NCBI RefSeq assembly: GCF_009796845.1
Contig: NZ_CP047025.1
Location: forward strand, 1,798,001-1,862,000
Direction: 5' to 3'
Source: Cobetia sp. L2A1
Lineage (GTDB): Bacteria; Pseudomonadota; Gammaproteobacteria; Pseudomonadales; Halomonadaceae
Length of the DNA: 64,000 nucleotides
The notes under the pieces are model-generated. The model made no database searches. It saw only the letters and a list, made by a program, of their open reading frames with translations, and had not been told where the DNA came from. Shown here piece after piece: positions 56,801-64,000 of this stretch; position 1 is the first letter of the stretch, and each line of letters starts with the position of its first letter. A program made the translations under genes and the position numbers.

Positions 56801-57466
56801 ATGTTGATCCTCTCCGACGCCCAATCGCGGCGTGCGCTGATTGCACTTTCCCTGTTTCATATCATGATCATCACCGCCAGCAACTATCTGGTGCAGCTGC
56901 CGATGACCCTGTTTGGCTTCCACACCACGTGGGGGGCCTTCAGCTTCCCATTTATCTTCCTGGCGACAGATCTCACCGTGCGGCTATTCGGCAAGCATCA
57001 TGCACGTCGTATCATTGCCCTGGTGATGCTACCAGCACTGGTGATCAGCTATATGTTGTCAGTGATGTTTCAGGGAGGAAGCTTCGCGGGCATTGAAGCG
57101 CTGGGCGACTTCAATCTGTTCGTGGCACGCATTGCGCTGGCAAGTTTCATTGCTTACGTGATTGGCCAATTGCTCGATATTCAGGTATTTGATCGGCTAC
57201 GCCGCAATGCGCATTGGTGGGTAGCGCCGATGGCCTCGACGCTCTTCGGGAATCTGGCCGACACCTTCGCCTTCTTCTCGGTAGCATTCCGTAATGGGCC
57301 AGATGGTTTCATGGCAGCGCATTGGATCGAAATTGCCTGGGTGGATTACGCCATCAAGTTGGCCATCTCTTTGCTATTATTTTTGCCCATGTACGGCCTG
57401 CTGCTGAACTGGCTGAGTCGTACCCTGGTGGCCAAAGGTCTGGTGGCGAGTCGTGAAGGGGTCTGA
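56801..57466 (+). CDS. yhhQ: YhhQ queuosine-precursor transporter
   Basis: A 221-residue, six-helix transporter of the VUT family (COG1738) that imports 7-cyano-7-deazaguanine or its aminomethyl form for queuosine synthesis. Motifs are ALSLFHIMIITASNYLVQLPM, WGAFSFPFIFLATDLTVRLFGKHHAR, and GNLADTFAFFSVAFRNG. The leader has a small hairpin (TCAGGG 56750-56755 with CCCTGA 56765-56770) but no preQ1 riboswitch pattern I could recognise. The AGCS gene lies upstream, ParA downstream, all on the plus strand. Confidence 0.94.
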   Translation: MLILSDAQSRRALIALSLFHIMIITASNYLVQLPMTLFGFHTTWGAFSFPFIFLATDLTVRLFGKHHARRIIALVMLPALVISYMLSVMFQGGSFAGIEALGDFNLFVARIALASFIAYVIGQLLDIQVFDRLRRNAHWWVAPMASTLFGNLADTFAFFSVAFRNGPDGFMAAHWIEIAWVDYAIKLAISLLLFLPMYGLLLNWLSRTLVAKGLVASREGV

Positions 57467-57557
57467 TTGACCGTGTTTCATCTCGGTTCGCGCACTGTCA
57501 TCTAACTGCTGCCATGATGTGCTAACGTGGAGAAAAACAGGGAGAGGCAGGGTGGCA

Positions 57558-58313
57558 ATGAGAATCGTGGCGCTATACAGCATCAAGGGTGGCGTGGGCA
57601 AAACGGCCTCGGCCATCAACCTTGCTCATTCGGCAGCAGCTTGTGGTCTTCGCGTACTTCTGTGGGATCTTGACCCTCAGGCTGCGGCCACCTTCTATGT
57701 GCGTACCAAGCCGCGCATAAAGGGAGGTATCGAGAAGCTGGTCAAGGGCAAGCAGGAGATGGCGCGAGTGATCCGCGCTACGGAGTACGAAGGGCTGGAT
57801 ATCCTGCCCGCCGAGTTCTCCTACCGGCACCTGGATCATATTCTCGAGGATGAGAAGCGCTCACGACTGCGTAAGCTGCTGAAACCGATTCGTGATGATT
57901 ATGACCTGGTGGTGCTGGATTGCCCGCCGAGTATTTCCAGTCTATCGGAGCAGGTCTTTGCGGCGGCCGATGCGTTGCTTGTACCGCTGATTCCGACGGT
58001 GCTGTCACTGCGCACGCTTGAGCAGCTCAATACCTGCCTGGCGGAGTTGGATCTGGATGCTCAGGTGTGGCCGTTCTTTACGCTGGTTGATCGCCGCAAG
58101 ACATTGCACAAGAACGTGATGTCATCACTCAAAAAGGATTATCCGCTGCAATTGAGCGCCAATATTCCTTATTCGAGTGTGGTCGAGCGGATGGGGATCG
58201 AACGCGCACCGATAGCCGTTTATTCGCGTACCAGCGCACCTGCAGTCAGCTATCGTGAATTGTGGCAAGAGGTTGCCCAGCGTCTTGGCTTGCCAGAGGC
58301 GCCTGCGAGCTGA
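57558..58313 (+). CDS. ParA/Soj-family ATPase, no ParB partner nearby
   Basis: A 251-residue ParA-family ATPase. The deviant Walker A is YSIKGGVGKTASAINLAHSAA (Lys signature), then LLWDLDPQAAATFY (switch I) and DYDLVVLDCPPSISSLSEQVFAAADALLVPLIP (Walker B and switch II). It would bind ATP and move or position a cargo. No ParB or centromere-like array is nearby, so it is an orphan, probably chromosomal and not a partition system. The ATG at 57558 is preferred over 57519 because the family starts shortly before YSIKGG. It ends before the long hairpin at 58360. Confidence 0.92.
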   Translation: MRIVALYSIKGGVGKTASAINLAHSAAACGLRVLLWDLDPQAAATFYVRTKPRIKGGIEKLVKGKQEMARVIRATEYEGLDILPAEFSYRHLDHILEDEKRSRLRKLLKPIRDDYDLVVLDCPPSISSLSEQVFAAADALLVPLIPTVLSLRTLEQLNTCLAELDLDAQVWPFFTLVDRRKTLHKNVMSSLKKDYPLQLSANIPYSSVVERMGIERAPIAVYSRTSAPAVSYRELWQEVAQRLGLPEAPAS

Positions 58314-58359
58314 CGGTTGCTGACAGTGAATGGCTTGCTGTCAGGCGCATGATGGAACA

Positions 58360-58411
58360 CAGATACAATAATGGCCCGCACTCCTTGGAGTGCGGGCCAT
58401 TATTGTATCTG
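58360..58411. terminator. 25-bp perfect hairpin terminator between parA and suhB-like gene
   Basis: Arms 58360-58384 and 58387-58411 are exact complements with a loop of only two bases (TT). Each strand ends with an AT-rich part, as in bidirectional terminators. It separates converging genes. Confidence 0.92.
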
Positions 58412-58457
58412 GCGGGCAACAGCGACGCCGTCATTTACGCCCTACGACATCAAGGCG

Positions 58458-59282
58458 TTAGAGCCCCGGTAAGCCAGAGGTTGCATCCGCGTTTTCCAAT
58501 AATTGTTTTAGGGGGGCATGCAGCGCAGGCGTACTGACGACTATATTTTCGCCGTACAGATCTTCAGGAATGCCATCCGGGCAGCGATAAAGGTGGCCCG
58601 TGCGTGCGCCGGCTTCACGTGCTATCAGCAGGCCCGCAGCAAAGTCCCACGGCAGCACTGTCTCGTAATAGGCGTCCAGACGTCCGCAGGCCACATCGCA
58701 CAGGTCCAGGGCGGCACTGCCATTGCGACGCACATCCTGACAGACCAGCAGCATGGCAGAGAGACGCTTGAGCAGCGGTGGGCGGCTGTCACGGTTGTAC
58801 GGGAAGCCCGTGGCAACCAACGCTCGACTCATTTCTTCCATGCCGCTGACCGAGATCGACTCGCCATTGAGCCAGGCACCCTTGCCGCGAATCGCGGTAA
58901 AGGTTTCTCCCAGGAAGGGGGCGTGAACGACACCCATCTGTACCTTGCCTCGTTCGCACCAGGCGATGGAGACCGCGACATGGCGCAAGCCATGTGCGAA
59001 ATTGACGGTGCCATCGATGGGGTCTATTACCCAAAGACCGCCCTTGGTACCAATGACGTCGCGCTCCGGGGAAAGCTCTTCGGTCAGACGGGCATCTTCG
59101 GGGAACTCGGTCTCCAACGCCTCCGCCAGGAAGGTATCGATCGCTACGTCGATGTCGGTGACTAGCTCATCGCCTTTCTTGTAGTGGTGAGCGAACCCTT
59201 GTTCCTCACGCGCCTTTATCATTCGTTCACCGGCCATTCTGGCCAGCTCCGTTGCGCGTTCCAGGCGTTGTTCCAGCGTCAT
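58458..59282 (-). CDS. Inositol monophosphatase-family phosphatase (SuhB-like)
   Basis: A 274-residue Mg2+-dependent phosphatase. Metal-binding motifs are TEELSPE (the acidic EE), WVIDPIDGTVNFAHG and LPWDFAAGLLIAREAG. The family includes SuhB and CysQ; CysQ has a somewhat different pattern, so SuhB or a general inositol monophosphatase is favoured. The ATG at 59282 was chosen because GGAG lies 6 bases upstream. The adjacent genes give no clue to substrate. Confidence 0.9.
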   Translation of the reverse strand: MTLEQRLERATELARMAGERMIKAREEQGFAHHYKKGDELVTDIDVAIDTFLAEALETEFPEDARLTEELSPERDVIGTKGGLWVIDPIDGTVNFAHGLRHVAVSIAWCERGKVQMGVVHAPFLGETFTAIRGKGAWLNGESISVSGMEEMSRALVATGFPYNRDSRPPLLKRLSAMLLVCQDVRRNGSAALDLCDVACGRLDAYYETVLPWDFAAGLLIAREAGARTGHLYRCPDGIPEDLYGENIVVSTPALHAPLKQLLENADATSGLPGL

Positions 59283-59737
59283 GTAGCTCTCCAGCAGTGT
59301 CGAATAGGGCAGATGAGGGCCTGAATGCCCGTGCGCATCCACCATGTTCCCTTCTGTATAACAGACTCGTGTGGCGAGTTCAGCCTCGTGCTGTCATCGA
59401 CAGTGCGTCGTAAACGCCAAATGATACGTGCGGGTGCGTAGTAAACGTGCGCAACAATGGTGCGCGGTATTTTTCCAAGTGGCAGCAGGGTGCAGGCCTG
59501 GTCATGCATTTATCCCGTCATCTTTCATGGTGTCATCAACCGCGCCTGCCGCGACGTTATCAGGAGCAGGTTAGAGGTACGCATATTTCAACATATGTTT
59601 CATTATTCGCTATATGGCTCACTTGTTGCAGGGTTATGAGTGGCGTTTACTAAGCAAGCCTGTCAGCCAAGCAAGCCTGTCAGTTGATTGCCCGAGCGAC
59701 ATCACGATATCCGGGTCAAGATATTCAAGGAGCGACC
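59283..59737. other. Intergenic region between the phosphatase gene and pucG
   Basis: About 455 bases holding two divergent promoters. An exact 13-base direct repeat, AAGCCTGTCAGCC/AAGCCTGTCAGTT-like, occurs twice near 59657-59685. No gene or RNA was recognised. Confidence 0.5.
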
Positions 59738-61021
59738 GTGAACACGACGTTTGACCAGATTCATCCTCCCCAGCGTTTACTGATGGGCCCTGGCCCCATC
59801 AATGCTGATCCGCGTGTGTTGCGTGCACTCTCTGCACCGCTGATCGGTCAATACGATCCGGCCATGACGCAGTACATGAACGAGACCATGCAGCTCTATC
59901 GCGAGGTCTTTGTCACTGACAATGCCGCGACGCTACTGATCGATGGCACTTCACGCGCTGGCATCGAAGCTGTGCTGGTGTCACTGATTCAGCCGGGTGA
60001 GCGAGTGCTGGTGCCGATATTTGGACGTTTCGGCCATCTGCTGCGTGAGATTGCCGAGCGCTGCGGTGCCGAGGTGCATGTGATCGAATGTACTTGGGGT
60101 GAGGTCTTCCGGCCGGAGCAGGTCGAGGCAGCGATCCGTGAGGTCAAGCCACAATTGTTGGCACTGGTACAGGGCGATACCTCCACCACCTTATGCCAAC
60201 CGCTCGAGGAGATCGGTGCGATCTGTCGCCGTGAAGACGTGCTGTTCTATACCGATGCCACCGCTTCTCTGGCGGGTAATCCGCTCAACACTGATGCGTG
60301 GGGATTGGACGCCGTGACGGCTGGCTTGCAGAAGTGTCTGGCGGGCCCCTCGGGCAGCTCACCACTGACGCTCTCTCCGCGTGCTGTTGAGGTGATACAC
60401 GGGCGTCGACATGTGGAGGCGGGCATCAGTAGCGGCAGTGATCGTCTGGCGGAGCCCGGTGCCCGTATTCGCTCCAACTATTTCGACCTGTCGATGATTC
60501 TCGATTACTGGGGGGAACTGCGTCTGAATCATCATACCGAGGCGACCAGCATGCTGTATGGCGCTCGTGAGTGCGCGCGGCTGTTGGTCAATGAAGGCAT
60601 GGACAACGCCATCGCCCGACATGCTCTGCATGGGCAGGCGATGGTAGAAGGGCTTAAGGGCCTGGGTCTCGAGATGTTCGGGGATCAAGCGCATCGCATG
60701 AACAACGTCAGCGCGGTGATGATACCGGCGGGACTGGATGGCGAGGGCCTGCGTCGCAGCATGCTGGAAGATTTTGGCATCGAGATCGGCACCAGCTTTG
60801 GCCCGCTGCATGGCAAGGTCTGGCGTTTTGGCGTGATGGGGTACAACGCACGACGTGACACCGTGCTGACGACCCTTTCCGCGCTTGAGCAGACCCTGCG
60901 TCGTGGGGGTGTCAGTGTCCTGGCGGGAGGCGGAGTCGGCGCGGCGCTGGACTTCTACCAGGATTATCAGGAGCCACCTGCCGAGAGTGGTACTGCACAC
61001 ACCCCGGGAGGCGAGTCATGA
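59738..61021 (+). CDS. pucG: PucG-like (S)-ureidoglycine--glyoxylate aminotransferase
   Basis: A 427-residue class V aminotransferase (PLP enzyme) that fits PucG, which transfers the amino group of ureidoglycine to glyoxylate in purine breakdown. RLLMGPGPINADPRVLRALSAP at the start, DGTSRAGIEAVLVSLIQPGERVLVP, and the PLP Lys in AGLQKCLAGPSGSSPLT are visible. The GTG at 59738 was chosen because AAGGAG stands 7 bases upstream. It overlaps the allC-like gene by 4 bases, supporting the pathway. Serine-pyruvate or alanine-glyoxylate aminotransferases are close relatives; the context favours PucG. Confidence 0.88.
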   Translation: MNTTFDQIHPPQRLLMGPGPINADPRVLRALSAPLIGQYDPAMTQYMNETMQLYREVFVTDNAATLLIDGTSRAGIEAVLVSLIQPGERVLVPIFGRFGHLLREIAERCGAEVHVIECTWGEVFRPEQVEAAIREVKPQLLALVQGDTSTTLCQPLEEIGAICRREDVLFYTDATASLAGNPLNTDAWGLDAVTAGLQKCLAGPSGSSPLTLSPRAVEVIHGRRHVEAGISSGSDRLAEPGARIRSNYFDLSMILDYWGELRLNHHTEATSMLYGARECARLLVNEGMDNAIARHALHGQAMVEGLKGLGLEMFGDQAHRMNNVSAVMIPAGLDGEGLRRSMLEDFGIEIGTSFGPLHGKVWRFGVMGYNARRDTVLTTLSALEQTLRRGGVSVLAGGGVGAALDFYQDYQEPPAESGTAHTPGGES

Positions 61022-62352
61022 GCGATGCCGGACAGTCGCTCATACAGGACACCATCGCACCACTGGAAAGCGCAGCAGACGTGCTGGCAGCCTGTGATGC
61101 GTTGGCCGCGATCTCGCGCAGTGACAGTGGAATCGATCGCCGCTATCTCACGCGGGAACACGCCGGAGCCAACGCGATGATGGCAGCCTGGCTGGGGGCG
61201 GCTGGCTTGCGCAGCTGGCAGGATGGTGCGGGCAACCAGTGGGGCTGCTGGTGCCCTGCAACGCTGGTGGGAGAACCTGATGTGCCTCGGTTGGTGATCG
61301 GCTCGCATCTGGACAGCGTGCCGGACGCCGGGCGTTACGACGGCATTCTGGGAGTGCTGCTGGGTATTGCGGCGCTGACGCACTTTCAGTCTCAAGCCAC
61401 GCATCACGACAAGACACTGCCTTTTGCGCTGGAAGTGGTGGGCTTCGGCGATGAGGAAGGGGTTCGCTTCGGGGCGACGCTCTTGGGCAGTCATGCGATC
61501 GCCGGCGGCTGGCAGCCCGAGTGGGAAGCGCTCAAGGATGAGGATGGCATGAGTCTGCGTGATGCGCTTCAGGCGTTTGGTCTTTCGGGGCAGACGGCGG
61601 CGCAAGCCTCATTGCAGAGCACGCCACCGCTGGGGTATCTGGAAGTCCATATCGAGCAGGGCCCGGTGTTGGAAGCCGAGAATCTGGCACTGGGTACGGT
61701 CACTGGCATCGCGGGGGCGCGGCGCTTTGCCGTCAATTTCGTGGGCCAGGCAGGTCATGCTGGCACCACGCCGATGGCCATGCGCCAGGATGCATTGTGC
61801 GCCGCCGCCGAGTGGGCGCTGGCGGTGGAAGCCTTGGCACGTGACGTGCAGCAGGGCAAGCGCAGTGACATGCCAGACCACTCATTGGTGGCGACCGTGG
61901 GGTGCTGTGAGCTGCACCCGGGGGCCGTCAATGTCATACCCGGCGGCGCCACGCTCAGTCTGGATATTCGCGCGCTGGATGATGCCCAGCGTGACCGGGC
62001 GTTGGATGAGTTGCTGAGCACGGCAGAGGGCATCGCGACACGGCGTGGTATCCGCGTGACGCATCAGCAAACCCATGCGGCGGATGCGGTCGCCTGTGAT
62101 GCCCATTTGATGAAGGCGGTCGACGCGGGGATTGCATCGACAGGGCAACCTGCCTTCCGGCTGCCAAGTGGTGCGGGTCACGATGCGATGGCGATCAGCC
62201 ACCTGTGCCCAGTAGGCATGCTGTTTCTGCGCTGCGAACGCGGTATCAGCCACCATCCGTTGGAAGCGGTGAACGAAGAAGATGTCGCGCGTGCACTTGC
62301 AGCCCTGATTGCGAGTATCGAGTCACTGGCTGCGGAGCAGGGCAGTCAGTGA
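61018..62352 (+). CDS. allC: AllC-like allantoate amidohydrolase (M20 zinc hydrolase)
   Basis: A 444-residue zinc amidohydrolase. The motifs GSHLDSVPDAGRYDGILG (metal ligands), GDEEGVRFG, GYLEVHIEQGPVLE, and AGHAGTTPMAMRQDAL are typical of allantoate amidohydrolase and N-carbamoyl amidohydrolases. With pucG before it, allantoate to ureidoglycine is the likely reaction. The family also contains N-carbamoyl-beta-alanine and ureidoglycolate enzymes, so substrate is context-based. Its ATG overlaps pucG by 4 bases. Confidence 0.88.
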   Translation: MSDAGQSLIQDTIAPLESAADVLAACDALAAISRSDSGIDRRYLTREHAGANAMMAAWLGAAGLRSWQDGAGNQWGCWCPATLVGEPDVPRLVIGSHLDSVPDAGRYDGILGVLLGIAALTHFQSQATHHDKTLPFALEVVGFGDEEGVRFGATLLGSHAIAGGWQPEWEALKDEDGMSLRDALQAFGLSGQTAAQASLQSTPPLGYLEVHIEQGPVLEAENLALGTVTGIAGARRFAVNFVGQAGHAGTTPMAMRQDALCAAAEWALAVEALARDVQQGKRSDMPDHSLVATVGCCELHPGAVNVIPGGATLSLDIRALDDAQRDRALDELLSTAEGIATRRGIRVTHQQTHAADAVACDAHLMKAVDAGIASTGQPAFRLPSGAGHDAMAISHLCPVGMLFLRCERGISHHPLEAVNEEDVARALAALIASIESLAAEQGSQ

Positions 62353-62399
62353 TGCGGAGTAGAGCAGCCAGTGATGTGAAGCAGGGCAGGCATGACACG

Positions 62400-62933
62400 C
62401 TAATCGGCTGACAGCATGGCAGGAAGTCTCACCGCGGCAATCGCATCAATCTGCGCCAGTGCCTCAGAGAATTCAGCCTCGGTAGTGTGCGGTAAGCGCC
62501 TCTCCAGCTCATTCAGGAGACTTGCTGCACTGTGCTCTTTTACACAGATGATGAACGGTATCTGGTGGCGTGTCTGATAGGCGGCATTGGCAGTAATGAA
62601 CCGCTCGCGTGTGGCGTCGTCAAGTTGATCCAGTCCTGCGCCACGTTGCTCGTCCTGCGAGGCTTGAGACAATGTGTCTAGCTTGGCAACGGCTAGTTCG
62701 GGATGCGCGAGAATCAGCTCGCGTTGCTCAGCATGACTGGCAGCACGCACTGCCTGGGCGCAGGCGTTGAGCAGCACCTCCGGGCTATGGAAGGGCCGTT
62801 CACTGGCGGCGCGCTCCACTACCCAATCGGAGTGCTCATACAATCCGCTCAAGCGACGGGCCAATGCTTCTGGCGGCAAGCCGTTAAGCGTGTCCAGCAT
62901 CACGATGTACTGCATTGGTGTCTCGATTGGCAT
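62400..62933 (-). CDS. uraD: 2-oxo-4-hydroxy-4-carboxy-5-ureidoimidazoline (OHCU) decarboxylase
   Basis: A 177-residue OHCU decarboxylase that makes (S)-allantoin in urate breakdown. The family pattern is LNGLPPEALARRLSGLYEHSDWVVERAASERPF near the start, ILAHPELAVAKLDTLSQASQDEQRGAGLDQL in the middle (catalytic His in AHPEL context), and FIICVKEHSAASLLNELERRL later. The ATG at 62933 has AAGG and GGAG upstream; a later ATG at 62915 is possible. It is on the opposite strand to the neighbouring pathway genes, divergent from hiuH. Confidence 0.93.
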   Translation of the reverse strand: MPIETPMQYIVMLDTLNGLPPEALARRLSGLYEHSDWVVERAASERPFHSPEVLLNACAQAVRAASHAEQRELILAHPELAVAKLDTLSQASQDEQRGAGLDQLDDATRERFITANAAYQTRHQIPFIICVKEHSAASLLNELERRLPHTTEAEFSEALAQIDAIAAVRLPAMLSAD

Positions 62934-63098
62934 GCGCCTTGCTCCACAGTGAAGTTGAAAGGTGTGAGGGATCCAATGAATCATCAGCTTGCAATGCGTA
63001 TGCCGCCGGTCACTCTGGCGTCTATCGGCGGCTTCAAGTAGCGCCAGGATGGGCGACTCACCTCATTGATCAATAGGGGCGAACTGCGGCTTGCACCC

Positions 63099-63112
63099 TG
63101 ACCAATAGGTCA
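63099..63112. promoter_or_regulatory. Palindrome TGACC-AATA-GGTCA between uraD and hiuH
   Basis: A perfect 5-4-5 inverted repeat in the divergent promoter region. A related AGGTCG half-site follows at about 63120. It may bind the purine catabolism regulator, which is not in the window. Confidence 0.45.
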
Positions 63113-63216
63113 AGTTATAGGTCGCACCAAGTAAGTGCAATTGAACAATAGAACACTAGTCTTCAGACCCTGGCTAGACGCTCAATGGATAGATAGCCAA
63201 TAACAAGGATTTGGTC

Positions 63217-63555
63217 ATGCCTAGACTTACTACTCACGTACTCAATCAGGCCGAAGGCATTGCTGGCAGTGGGGTCTGTGTCGTACTGGAGCTCAAGACT
63301 GTCGAGGGCAGTTTTCAAGAAATCGCCCGACGCGTCACCAATACTGACGGGCGCCTCGATGCCCCTCTTCTTGATGATGACCAGCCCGGCGACTATCGCC
63401 TCAGCTTCATGATTGGCGATTATTTTGCCACGCGCCCCTGTGGCAAGGGCATGCTGACCCGTGTGCCCGTCGAGTTCGCGCTTGAGGCTGCAGGTCACTA
63501 CCACATCCCGCTGCTGGTCACGCCGTGGGCCTACAGCGTCTATCGCGGCAGCTAA
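63217..63555 (+). CDS. hiuH: 5-hydroxyisourate hydrolase (transthyretin-like)
   Basis: A 112-residue hydrolase that opens 5-hydroxyisourate to OHCU. The three family motifs are visible: LTTHVLNQAEGIAG near the start (catalytic His), the middle stretch TNTDGRLDAPLL, and the C-terminal YRGS. HYHIPLLVTPWAYSVYRGS carries the second His. The ATG at 63217 has AAGGA 8 bases upstream; the TTG at 63211 is too close. It is followed after 9 bases by puuD. Confidence 0.97.
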   Translation: MPRLTTHVLNQAEGIAGSGVCVVLELKTVEGSFQEIARRVTNTDGRLDAPLLDDDQPGDYRLSFMIGDYFATRPCGKGMLTRVPVEFALEAAGHYHIPLLVTPWAYSVYRGS

Positions 63556-63564
63556 GGAGCAGGC

Positions 63565-64000
63565 ATGAGTGCATATCTACTCGATTGGGCGATGCTGCTG
63601 ACGCGCTGGCTGCACGTGATGGCGGGCATTGCCTGGATTGGTGCGTCGTTCTTCTTCATCTGGCTCGACAATCGTCGTCAGCCTGCCCGCCATGCGGTCG
63701 ATGGGCGTCCGGGGGGTGAGTTGTGGGCCGTGCATGGCGGTGGGCTTTATCATCTGTTTCGCCATGATGGGGTCAGTGAAACACTGCCCAGCGAGATTCA
63801 CTGGTTCAAGTGGGAGGCCTACGTCACCTGGCTTTCTGGCATGGGGCTTTTCACGCTGATCTACCTGTTGCAGCCGCAGGCCTATCTGATAGACCCACGC
63901 GTGTTCGAGATGAGCGGTACCCTGGCCGTGTGCAGTGCTCTGGGGCTGCTGGTCGGCGGCTGGCTGGGCTACGAAGCGATCTGTCGCAGCCCACTCAAGC
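63565..64000 (+). CDS. puuD: Urate oxidase of the PuuD type, N-terminal part, cut by the window edge
   Basis: The first 145 residues of a membrane-bound urate hydroxylase of the PuuD type, whose N-terminal part is a several-helix DUF989 membrane domain. Visible are LLTRWLHVMAGIAWIGASFFFIWLDN, GGELWAVHGGGLYH and WLSGMGLFTLIYLLQPQAYLID. The ATG at 63565 has AAGGAG a few bases upstream. The C-terminal cytochrome c-like region would lie beyond 64000. Directly after hiuH, it supplies the first step of the urate pathway. Confidence 0.92.
   Translation, partial: MSAYLLDWAMLLTRWLHVMAGIAWIGASFFFIWLDNRRQPARHAVDGRPGGELWAVHGGGLYHLFRHDGVSETLPSEIHWFKWEAYVTWLSGMGLFTLIYLLQPQAYLIDPRVFEMSGTLAVCSALGLLVGGWLGYEAICRSPLK

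Noticed and set aside
57558..58313. Plasmid partition locus
   Set aside because: ParA has no ParB or iterated centromere sites nearby, and the flanking genes are chromosomal housekeeping genes.

Overview
The window is chromosomal DNA, most likely from a marine or halophilic gammaproteobacterium close to Halomonas/Cobetia (Halomonadaceae). This rests on GC-rich genes of gammaproteobacterial type: a PolB-type DNA polymerase II, yejABEF, the gloB-mltD and methyltransferase-rnhA-dnaQ neighbourhood, sodium-coupled transporters, and gamma-butyrobetaine and urate catabolism. The taxon is inferred from gene content, not from a marker-gene search.

Layout. 1-3.4 kb: the end of an NAD-dependent reductase, a small DUF3820 gene, copC-copD, and the 3' part of a TauE/SafE permease gene. 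3.43-17.90 kb: an AT-rich 14.5-kb mobile element splits that permease gene in frame; its 5' part resumes at 17.9 kb. 18.4-25 kb: gamma-butyrobetaine dioxygenase with a GlxA/CdhR-type regulator, a PAS-GAF-GGDEF protein, and DNA polymerase II. 25-35.1 kb: an iron block (PvdE-like ABC exporter, TonB-dependent siderophore receptor, and an opposing operon of two imelysins, a di-haem protein and a DUF1513 protein), with three candidate Fur boxes. 35.4-41.3 kb: yejABEF peptide importer. 41.6-50.5 kb: mltD, gloB, methyltransferase, rnhA, dnaQ, nudC, an SCP2 protein, sohB and an ArsR regulator. 50.9-59.3 kb: acyl-CoA synthetase, NhaC and AGCS transporters, yhhQ, an orphan ParA and a SuhB-like phosphatase. 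59.7-64 kb: a urate-to-glyoxylate cluster (pucG, allC, uraD, hiuH, puuD), cut off by the right edge.

The most interesting object is the inserted element. Both ends carry a 10-bp imperfect inverted repeat (TTAGRAGGAC). Outside each lies a 6-bp core (TCCGTG left, TCCCTG right) that overlaps the permease reading frame. This is the end structure expected of a Tn554-type transposon. At its left end is an overlapping operon of three large tyrosine-recombinase-family proteins plus a small coiled-coil TnpC-like protein. Its cargo is a coiled-coil/CHAT caspase-like protein, a PIN-like nuclease with a conserved-looking C-terminal tail, an HNH protein with a large uncharacterised C-terminal region, and a DUF2971 protein. 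Two decayed insertion sequences (IS3 and IS30 families) lie between them. The cargo reads as a candidate phage-defence island. The CHAT plus PIN pair is the best candidate for an undescribed system, but its function is inference.

The chromosomal genes are otherwise ordinary. They are punctuated by strong hairpin terminators, one 16-bp minisatellite, and a pair of 7-bp direct repeats 21 bp apart upstream of the gamma-butyrobetaine dioxygenase that could be an AraC-family operator.
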